Shown here piece by piece: positions 1-5,071 of a stretch of 5,071 nt of DNA (positions are counted from its first letter, which is position 1; the number at the start of each line of letters is the position of its first letter). A program made the translations under genes and the position numbers. The notes beneath the pieces are model-generated. The model had not been told where the DNA came from and made no database searches. It saw only the letters and a program-made list of their open reading frames with translations. Origin of the DNA: Deltaproteobacteria bacterium (GTDB taxonomy: Bacteria > Desulfobacterota_B > Binatia > UBA9968); the NCBI GenBank assembly GCA_016193385.1, contig JACPSF010000240.1, positions 1 through 5,071 on the forward strand, written 5' to 3'.

Positions 1-17
1 TTCGCCGGGGGGAAACC

Positions 18-1075
18 ATGATGCGATTGCCGAATCGTTGCAATCTTTGGATCAAAGCTGTTTTGGTCCTCTTGTTGGTCTGGTGCTGCATCGGGCTGGC
101 CTCCATCCAGATCCGGGGCCGCCTGGTTGGGGAGGCCTTAGCTGCAAGCGCAGTGGACGGAGTTATCGAGGGCGCGAAAAAGGAGGGCAGGTTGGTTATC
201 TACGAGAGCCAGTCCCTCGCGGCCTGGTCCAAAATCATGGGCGCTTTTCAGAAGCGATATCCCTTCGTTAAGGAATGGAATCAGGAACAACTCAGCGCCG
301 CAGATGTTCCAACCCGCATCGTTAACGAAAGTCGAGCGGGGGCCCCGACGGCCGATCTGTTTGGGACTTCACCGTCTGTATCCGTTCCTCTGATCCAGAG
401 AGGCCTTGTCGTGGAGGTCGCCTGGAAAGCCTTGGGTGTTCCGGAAAGGACCATATATGATCGCTATACAGTGCTCGGGAACATGTTCGCTCACGTCATC
501 GGCTACAATACCCAAATGATATCAAGCAGAGATGTTCCGAAGACGTGGGAAGGGCTTCTGGACCCGAAGTGGAAGGGCAAGGGTGGCTGGTGGCGTGGCG
601 CCACTCCGTGGAATGCGCTTGCCGCCGAGTGGGGGATCAGCAAAACCGAAGAGTACCTGAAGAAATTTCTGGCCAACGACTTCCGCCCGAGTCGCACCCA
701 GGCGGACGTCGCGACGTGGGTTGCCGCAGGCGAGGTCCCCCTCGCCTTCACCGGCTGCAGCAGGCGCAAGAAAAGGGCGCGCCTGTGGCATGGGTGTTTG
801 CAGAGCCGGTTCCGATTCTTCCGATTGCTTATGGAGTCATCAAGGGGGCGAAAAATGCAAATACCGCCAAGCTCCTGATTCACTGGTTGACCACCCAAGA
901 GGGAGCTAGCATCTACGAAAAGCAGACTCACCGTGGGAACCCCTTTGTAGAGGGGACTGAATTTGCGAAGCTGATGGGCCGCTTGAAGACCGCTGATTTC
1001 CCTGCAGATAAACATGAAGAGTACGTAAAGGCCACAAAGGCGATTGAAGATCTCTTGAAGCGGGAAGGGAGATAA
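18..1075 (+). pseudogene. Frameshifted periplasmic substrate-binding protein of an Fe(III)-type ABC importer
   Basis: Periplasmic ligand-binding component of the ABC importer encoded just downstream. Translation starts at ATG 18 (a second ATG follows at 21), with a G-rich weak ribosome-binding site at about 7-13. Residues 1-43 look like a Sec signal peptide: basic residues R3, R7 and K13, a hydrophobic core at about 14-30, and a likely cleavage near ALA-A (40-43). No lipobox is seen. Family hallmarks are AKKEGRLVIYES (53-64) and DVPKTWEGLLDPKWKGK (172-188), typical of Fe(III)/FbpA-like binding proteins. The first frame is convincing to AGEVPLAFTG (ending at residue 246, base 755), then gives basic nonsense and stops at 876-878. 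Family-like sequence resumes in the -1 frame from about base 755 (LQQAQEKGAPVAWVFAEPVP) and runs to TAA 1073-1075. The two parts total about 352 residues, near the family norm. There is no other lesion, so this is a recent frameshift or a sequence error. The family is certain; the substrate is unknown. Confidence 0.88.
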
Positions 1076-1152
1076 TTCCGTCCCCTGAAGAAGATTCCGT
1101 CATGATTGTCCAAGAGTCCTCGCGCGAGATCGGCCTTGAGAACACAGCAGTT

Positions 1153-1183
1153 TACCGGCGGGCCTCGATGCAACGTGCCGGTA
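1153..1183 (+). other. Possible stem-loop between the binding-protein and ATPase genes
   Basis: TACCGGC at 1153-1159 is the exact reverse complement of GCCGGTA at 1177-1183. A G-T wobble (1160/1176) extends the stem to 8 pairs around a 15-base loop. It lies in the 130-base spacer between the binding-protein stop and the ATPase start. No T-run follows, so it is not a standard terminator. In many import operons a hairpin at this point protects the 3' end of the binding-protein message and gives that protein higher output; that role is an inference here. A 10-base palindrome, CTCGCGCGAG, lies at 1119-1128 in the same spacer. Neither goes far beyond chance. Confidence 0.25.
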
Positions 1184-1192
1184 TTATCGGGC

Positions 1193-1199
1193 GAGGTGA
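1193..1199 (+). promoter_or_regulatory. Ribosome-binding site that decides the ATPase GTG start
   Basis: GAGGTGA at 1193-1199 matches the 16S anti-Shine-Dalgarno well and sits 6 bases before GTG 1206. This supports the GTG codon as the true start. The resulting N-terminus, MLRVEGLWKTY, has the length expected ahead of the A-loop tyrosine in this ATPase family. Confidence 0.75.
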
Positions 1200-1205
1200 G
1201 TAGGT

Positions 1206-2309
1206 GTGCTTAGGGTAGAAGGGTTGTGGAAGACCTATACCGTCGAAGGCGGCAAAGTCCAGGCGGTCAAGGGGGTCAGTTTTGCTGTCGAAAGAGGGGA
1301 GTTTTTTACCCTTTTAGGTCCGAGCGGCTGCGGAAAGAGCACGACGCTCCGCTGTGTGGCGGGTTTGGAGGTGCCCGAGGCGGGAGAGATCATCCTTGGG
1401 GAAAGGGTGCTCTTTTCGAGCCGGCAAAGAAAGCAGGTTCCGACTCATCAGCGAAATCTCAGTATGGTGTTCCAGTCCTATGCGATCTGGCCCCATATGA
1501 GCGTGTATGATAACGTGGAATTTCCGCTAAAAATCAAACGGATACCAAAGCGTGAGGAAAAGGTCCTGCAGACCCTGGAGCTAGTGGGCCTTAAGGGACT
1601 GGAAAATCGTCCAGCCACGACACTCTCCGGAGGACAGCAGCAGCGGGTAGCTATCGCCAGAGCCATTGTCAAAGGGGTTGATTTGCTTCTCTTTGACGAG
1701 CCGCTGAGCAATCTCGATAGTAAGCTCAGGGTACAAATGCGGTCCGAGCTGCGCCATCTTCAAAGGCAACTCGGTATCACGAGTATTTATGTAACTCATG
1801 ATCAAGAGGAAGCTCTGGTCTTGTCGGACCGGGTGGCTGTGATGAACAACGGAGTGATCGTGGAGGTCGGCCAGTGCCAAGATGTCTACTTGTTGCCCAA
1901 GAACCTGTTCACGGCTAATTTTGTCGGGCAAAGCAATATGTTGCCGAGCCAAAAAGTCACTTGGGAAGGTGCAATTGCGAGGGTGGAAACGGTGATCGGG
2001 GAAATCGTCCTCGAGGGAAACAACAATCAATCTCCCGCGCAGGGCGTTGTTATGATTCGCCCCGAGCATGTCTCCATGGTCCCCACCAAAGAAGAAATTG
2101 CCTCCTACAACAGCAATGTGTTTCAGGGAACTATCGTCTCCGAGACATTTACAGGGAAGTTGATGGAATACTCGGTTCAGGTTGGCAACCACACTCTGGA
2201 AGTTCAAATACCGCTCCAGCGCGGTTTCCGCAACGGCGCGCGTGTTTATATCCACCTGCCTCCGGACAGGTGTATCCTGCTTCCTGGGGCGGGTCCGGAT
2301 GTGCCATGA
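1206..2309 (+). CDS. ABC transporter ATP-binding protein, Fe(III)/polyamine-type importer family
   Basis: Cytoplasmic ATPase that powers import through the fused permease encoded next. It has 367 residues, a usual length for the family, starting at GTG with a good ribosome-binding site. Visible motifs in order are the A-loop Y11, Walker A GPSGCGKST (38-46), the Q-loop glutamine Q90 in MVFQSYAIWPHMSVYDNV (87-104), ABC signature LSGGQQQR (140-147), Walker B LLLFDEP (160-166) with catalytic E165, D-loop SNLD (168-171) and switch H198 in THDQEEA. All catalytic residues are intact. After about residue 235 comes a C-terminal regulatory region with VGQSNML (240-246) and RPEHV (285-289), typical of TOBE-type domains in the CysA/PotA/FbpC/UgpC group. 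The stop overlaps the permease start (ATGA), indicating translational coupling. The SYAIWPHM stretch is common in ATPases annotated as iron(III), putrescine or 2-aminoethylphosphonate importers, so the substrate cannot be read from this protein. Confidence 0.96.
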   Translation: MLRVEGLWKTYTVEGGKVQAVKGVSFAVERGEFFTLLGPSGCGKSTTLRCVAGLEVPEAGEIILGERVLFSSRQRKQVPTHQRNLSMVFQSYAIWPHMSVYDNVEFPLKIKRIPKREEKVLQTLELVGLKGLENRPATTLSGGQQQRVAIARAIVKGVDLLLFDEPLSNLDSKLRVQMRSELRHLQRQLGITSIYVTHDQEEALVLSDRVAVMNNGVIVEVGQCQDVYLLPKNLFTANFVGQSNMLPSQKVTWEGAIARVETVIGEIVLEGNNNQSPAQGVVMIRPEHVSMVPTKEEIASYNSNVFQGTIVSETFTGKLMEYSVQVGNHTLEVQIPLQRGFRNGARVYIHLPPDRCILLPGAGPDVP

Positions 2310-4069
2310 AAGTAGCGGCACGTCTCTCCTCGGCGCCCCTCAGCTTTCATCTCGAAGAAATGCATATTTTCGCTGGCGCCGTCCTCATCATTCTAGGGTA
2401 TCTCGTCCTCGTTCCTGTGATCTTATTGATACTGAGCGGCTTTAAGGAGACGGGTTTTCTTTTCGATCCCGGGTTCACGCTAGAGCATTTCATCCGAATC
2501 TATACCAACCGGCAAACTTGGGAGCTTATTCAGTATACCTTGATCTTCGCTACCGGCAGTACCTCGATCAGCCTGGGTCTCGGTATCCTATTCGCTTGGC
2601 TGACCGAACGTACCAACCTTCCTTTCCGCTCCGTGGTAAGAGTAGCCCTGGTTCTGCCGATCGCCATCCCTGGCGTGCTGCTTGCGATGGGGTGGGTGTT
2701 ACTGGCGAGCCCGCGAATTGGAATGATCAACCACCACCTCATGGGAATCTTAGATCTTAAGAGCCCGCCTTTTAACATTTTCAGTCTGCCAGGCATGATC
2801 TTCGCTCAGGGATTGGCCCTGACGCCGACGGCCTTTTTGATCGTTTCGCCGTCCTTCAAGCGGATGGATCCCGTTCTCGAAGAGGCGGCTTCCATCGCCG
2901 GTGCCAACCTCTTGAAGACGCTGCGTTACGTTGTTTTCCCGCTCCTGCTCCCCGGCATCTTTGCGGCCGCAGCTTATGTATTTCTGGTCACACTGGTTGT
3001 CTTTGATATCCCCGGGACGCTGGGGATACCAGCCCGCATTTTCGTTTTCTCGTCGGAGATCTACTGGTCTGCCAGGCCGACGATGGGTCTCCCCGAGTAT
3101 GGCAGAATCGGGGCTCTTTCCACCGTTTTTTTGTTTACCACTCTGGTTTTGGCTTTCTTTTATAACCACATGACGCGGAGGGCGGGAAGATTCGCGACCG
3201 TGACTGGCAGGGGCTATCGTCCCAAGCTCATCGATCTCGGAAAATGGAAATATTGTGGGCTGGCCGCGATCCTCCTCTACCTGACTCTGGCCCTGGTGTT
3301 GCCTTTCCTGAGCCTTCTCTGGACGAGCTTGATTCCTTATTTTCAACCGTTCTCAGTGGAAAAGCTTCGATTGATATCTTTTGCCAGCTATAGCTCCACC
3401 CTGGGGTTTCCCAAAGTTCGGTTAGCCCTTACCAATACGTTAGTCGTTGTCGCGGTTAGCAGTACTGTAGTGGCTGTCTTCTCGACTCTCATTTCATGGC
3501 TCATCGTCCATAGCCAACCATACATGAGGCGCGCCTTGGATTTTTTATCCTTCTTGCCTATGTCCATACCTCATCTGATGCTTGGTCTCGCCCTGATTTA
3601 CGTTTATTTGACCGTGCCTTTCCTTCCTGTGTATGGGACGGTGTGGATCTTGGTGATCGCTTTTGTCACGACCTATCTCGCTTTCGGCACGCGGACCACC
3701 AACGCGGCTATGTTCCAATTACACAAGGAATTGGAGGAGGCCGCCCAGATCAGCGGCGCCTCGCGGTTGCGAACCTTTCGATCCATTGTCATTCCCCTTA
3801 TTTTTCCAGCTCTGCTGAACGTTTTTATTTGGGTCACGGCTCATTCGATGCGAGAGCTTTCTGCCGCCCTCATGTTAAGGACCTCCAGAAGCGTGGTCAT
3901 ATCCACATTAATTTGGGAGTTCTGGGCGGAAGATTCGGAGATGAATCGCGCCTCTGTCCTGGGAGTGATCATGATATTGATCCTTCTGATCCTTACGGTG
4001 ATAGGGTTTTTTGTTGTTGAGAGCGGCCAGACGTTGCGAATTTTTAAAAGGAAGAGGCTGAACCGGTAA
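2306..4069 (+). CDS. Fused two-domain ABC permease, FbpB/ThiP-like
   Basis: Inner-membrane channel subunit of the importer, 587 residues, with two homologous permease domains in one chain. ATG 2306 is chosen because it overlaps the ATPase stop as ATGA, the usual coupled arrangement. The open frame extends upstream but only inside the ATPase gene, and a later Met at residue 19 is possible but less likely. About 12 hydrophobic segments are visible, including roughly 22-44, 75-99, 110-134, 160-181, 212-233, 268-286 and 316-338, and a last one near the C-terminus ending in basic residues (RIFKRKRLNR). Each half carries the cytoplasmic EAA loop that docks on the ATPase: EEAASIAGANLLKTLRYVVF (192-211, then P212) and EEAAQISGASRLRTFRSIVI (477-496, then P497), 285 residues apart. 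The linker TGRGYRPKLIDLGKWKY (300-316) is characteristic of fused FbpB-type permeases. A fused permease works as one chain in place of a dimer. No lesion is visible; the substrate is unknown. Confidence 0.95.
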   Translation: MKVAARLSSAPLSFHLEEMHIFAGAVLIILGYLVLVPVILLILSGFKETGFLFDPGFTLEHFIRIYTNRQTWELIQYTLIFATGSTSISLGLGILFAWLTERTNLPFRSVVRVALVLPIAIPGVLLAMGWVLLASPRIGMINHHLMGILDLKSPPFNIFSLPGMIFAQGLALTPTAFLIVSPSFKRMDPVLEEAASIAGANLLKTLRYVVFPLLLPGIFAAAAYVFLVTLVVFDIPGTLGIPARIFVFSSEIYWSARPTMGLPEYGRIGALSTVFLFTTLVLAFFYNHMTRRAGRFATVTGRGYRPKLIDLGKWKYCGLAAILLYLTLALVLPFLSLLWTSLIPYFQPFSVEKLRLISFASYSSTLGFPKVRLALTNTLVVVAVSSTVVAVFSTLISWLIVHSQPYMRRALDFLSFLPMSIPHLMLGLALIYVYLTVPFLPVYGTVWILVIAFVTTYLAFGTRTTNAAMFQLHKELEEAAQISGASRLRTFRSIVIPLIFPALLNVFIWVTAHSMRELSAALMLRTSRSVVISTLIWEFWAEDSEMNRASVLGVIMILILLILTVIGFFVVESGQTLRIFKRKRLNR

Positions 4070-4071
4070 GC

Positions 4072-4123
4072 TCAACAAAACCCTCGGAGGTTAGGCTCAA
4101 ATTAGCGACGGGAGCTTTGTTGA
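4072..4123. repeat. Inverted repeat in the spacer after the permease gene
   Basis: TCAACAAA at 4072-4079 is the exact reverse complement of TTTGTTGA at 4116-4123, giving 8-base arms with 36 bases between. A second, overlapping pair is AAGCTC (4068-4073) with GAGCTT (4112-4117). The two pairings share bases, so they could not form together. The right arm overlaps the candidate -35 box of the downstream promoter. It could be an operator or an RNA structure, or chance; there is no T-run to make it a terminator. Confidence 0.25.
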
Positions 4124-4148
4124 CGGCGAACGCGGATCGGGGTATCCA
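4120..4148 (+). promoter_or_regulatory. Candidate sigma70-type promoter for the LLM oxidoreductase gene
   Basis: TTGACG at 4120-4125 matches five of six bases of the -35 consensus. After a 17-base spacer, TATCCA at 4143-4148 keeps only the TAT of the -10 box. The position, about 75 bases before the start codon, is sensible. The weak -10 means it may need an activator or may not be real. If it is real, the oxidoreductase could be transcribed independently of the transporter, although no terminator after the permease rules out read-through. Confidence 0.3.
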
Positions 4149-4208
4149 GTTTCGGCGGCTTTAAAGGTTGAGATGGAGAGGGACCTGGCAGTTTTGAAGT
4201 CATCTCAC

Positions 4209-4214
4209 AGGAGG
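4209..4214 (+). promoter_or_regulatory. Strong ribosome-binding site of the LLM oxidoreductase gene
   Basis: A perfect AGGAGG at 4209-4214 lies 8 bases before ATG 4223. This is the best Shine-Dalgarno in the window. It fixes the start and suggests efficient translation compared with the coupled or weaker starts of the transporter genes. Confidence 0.85.
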
Positions 4215-4222
4215 GTATTAAG

Positions 4223-5071
4223 ATGGCGAAGCTAAAGATTGGGATTGACCTGCACAATCGGGCGAGCGTCTTCATGCCACAGCAGGGGCTCGACTACGAT
4301 CTAAATCGGCTGATCGACCTCGCAGTGCTATGCGAGGAGCTGGGGTTTTATTCCGTCTCGGTTGGAGACAGCCTTATTTCCAAACCGCGTTGGCGTGCTA
4401 TACCCACTCTGGCGGCCATTGCCGCCAAGACGTCCCGAATCAAGATCTTGAGCCACATTCTGATGCCGCATCTTTACAACAATCCGGTGCTGCTGGCGCA
4501 GGAGCTGGCCACGGTCGACGTGATCAGCAAGGGCCGTCTTCTGGTGGGATGCGGCATCGGCGCCGGCAAGAGCGAAACGGTAGAGCACGAACACCGCCTC
4601 TGCGGGATACCTAAGAAGCGGCGCGCCAAGGCCTTCGAAGAGAGTCTCTATTTGCTCAAGCGATTGTGGACGGAGGAGGAGGTTACGCATCGCGGGGAAT
4701 TCTGGACGCTAGAGGGCGTCAAGCTGGGGCTGAAGCCCCACCAGAAGCCGCATCCGCCTATCTGGGTGGCTGCGGGGACCTATCTCAGTAAGCAAGGACA
4801 GGGATCCTTTGGGGTCGGCGAGAACGCCGGCGACCGCGAGGGATGGAAGTTCGCTCCAGCAGAGCGGGTGGCCCGGCTTGGCGATGCGTGGTTGACTACA
4901 AAAGCCACGGCAGATGAGTTCCGATTGGGATTGGAGACGGTCCGCCGGCTTGCAGCGGAGAAGTATAAGCGGGATCCCAACTCGATCATGGCTGCGTACG
5001 GCCGGGGAGTTTACGTCAGCCCCGACGTCGACGCTGCCTATCGCGAAGTCAAGTGGTTTGAAGACAACTAC
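4223..5071 (+). CDS. LLM-class flavin-dependent oxidoreductase (luciferase-like monooxygenase), 3' end outside window
   Basis: Cytoplasmic enzyme of the bacterial luciferase-like TIM-barrel family, which uses reduced FMN or F420 to oxidise organic substrates. 283 residues are visible, open to the last base; relatives usually have about 320-380, so the C-terminus is missing. Family features in order: ELGFYSVSVGDSLISKPRW (39-57), LAAIAAKTSRIKI (63-75), the NNPVLLAQELATVDVISKGR stretch (86-105), the glycine-rich GCGIG (109-113) followed by E118, GIPKKRRAKAFEESLYLLKR (128-147) then LW, and KPHPPIWVAAGTY (175-187). RVARLGDAWLTT (215-226) matches the usual late barrel segment before the C-terminal helices. 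Residues 188-212 form a Gly- and charge-rich insertion before that segment. The gene lies 153 bases after the permease with its own strong ribosome-binding site. It may act on the transporter's substrate, but this rests on gene order only. Cofactor choice and substrate cannot be told from the visible part. Confidence 0.92.
   Translation, partial: MAKLKIGIDLHNRASVFMPQQGLDYDLNRLIDLAVLCEELGFYSVSVGDSLISKPRWRAIPTLAAIAAKTSRIKILSHILMPHLYNNPVLLAQELATVDVISKGRLLVGCGIGAGKSETVEHEHRLCGIPKKRRAKAFEESLYLLKRLWTEEEVTHRGEFWTLEGVKLGLKPHQKPHPPIWVAAGTYLSKQGQGSFGVGENAGDREGWKFAPAERVARLGDAWLTTKATADEFRLGLETVRRLAAEKYKRDPNSIMAAYGRGVYVSPDVDAAYREVKWFEDNY

Noticed and set aside
766..778. Programmed -1 frameshift at the AAGAAAAGGG run
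   Set aside because: The direction (-1) fits, but the reading phase does not give a proper X XXY YYZ slippery heptamer. The family-like sequence in the new frame (LQQAQEKG) already begins upstream of the run, so the break is before it.
545..1075. A separate gene starting at ATG 545 and encoding the C-terminal half of the binding protein
   Set aside because: Its first 70 residues, to about base 754, are out of frame with the family-like sequence and resemble nothing. Only the part after about 755 continues the binding protein, so it is the tail of a frameshifted gene.
1075..1101. Direct repeat ATTCCGTC at 1075-1082 and 1094-1101
   Set aside because: Only two 8-base copies, the first overlapping the stop codon. 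There is no further copy or known binding motif, so it is likely chance.
1961..2305. N-terminal extension of the permease upstream of ATG 2306
   Set aside because: The extra 115 residues are an out-of-frame reading of the ATPase C-terminal region, without hydrophobic or family features. The ATGA overlap gives a natural start.
1581..2321. 246-residue open frame on the minus strand across the ATPase gene
   Set aside because: It lies opposite an intact, motif-complete ATPase gene and has no recognisable domain. It is a shadow frame.
2750..3346. 198-residue open frame on the minus strand across the permease gene
   Set aside because: It is rich in R, G, Q and E, as expected when reading opposite a hydrophobic membrane protein. 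No motif or ribosome-binding site supports it.
4081..4090. Terminator after the permease from CCTC-G-GAGG
   Set aside because: The loop would be a single base, the stem only 4 pairs and no T-run follows, so it cannot act as an intrinsic terminator.

Overview
The window holds one ABC import cassette of the Fe(III)/FbpABC-ThiBPQ-like type, followed by the 5' part of a luciferase-like (LLM-class) flavin-dependent oxidoreductase gene. All genes lie on the + strand. GC content looks moderate (mid-50s percent by eye). The substrate-binding protein has a Sec-type signal peptide, which suggests a Gram-negative, probably environmental, uncultured bacterium. Family memory points loosely to groups such as Binatota/Desulfobacterota, NC10 or Rokubacteria, where similar transporter plus LLM neighbourhoods are common. 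The window has no rRNA or other phylogenetic marker, so this placement is weak.

Layout. Positions 18-1075 encode a periplasmic substrate-binding protein that is split by one frame change near 747-758: the first 246 codons are in one frame and the last 106 in another. Positions 1076-1205 are a short spacer with a possible stem-loop and a good ribosome-binding site. Positions 1206-2309 encode an intact ATPase with all nucleotide-binding motifs and a C-terminal TOBE-like region. Positions 2306-4069 encode an intact fused two-domain permease with two EAA motifs, coupled to the ATPase by an ATGA overlap. Positions 4070-4222 are a 153-base spacer with a candidate promoter, an inverted repeat overlapping its -35 box, and a strong ribosome-binding site. 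Positions 4223-5071 encode the first 283 residues of the LLM oxidoreductase, which runs off the window end.

How the genes would work together. The binding protein captures a ligand in the periplasm, the 12-helix permease passes it through the inner membrane, and the ATPase powers transport. The flavin-dependent enzyme could then oxidise or cleave an imported organic compound, but that link rests only on gene order. Although this transporter family is often labelled iron(III), the window does not show what is carried. The frame break lies just where Fe(III)-binding relatives carry their metal-ligand tyrosines, so the substrate clue is lost.

The main oddity is the broken binding-protein gene inside an otherwise intact operon. 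It is either a recent mutation or a sequencing/assembly error. I see no mobile element, CRISPR array, RNA gene or clearly new system.
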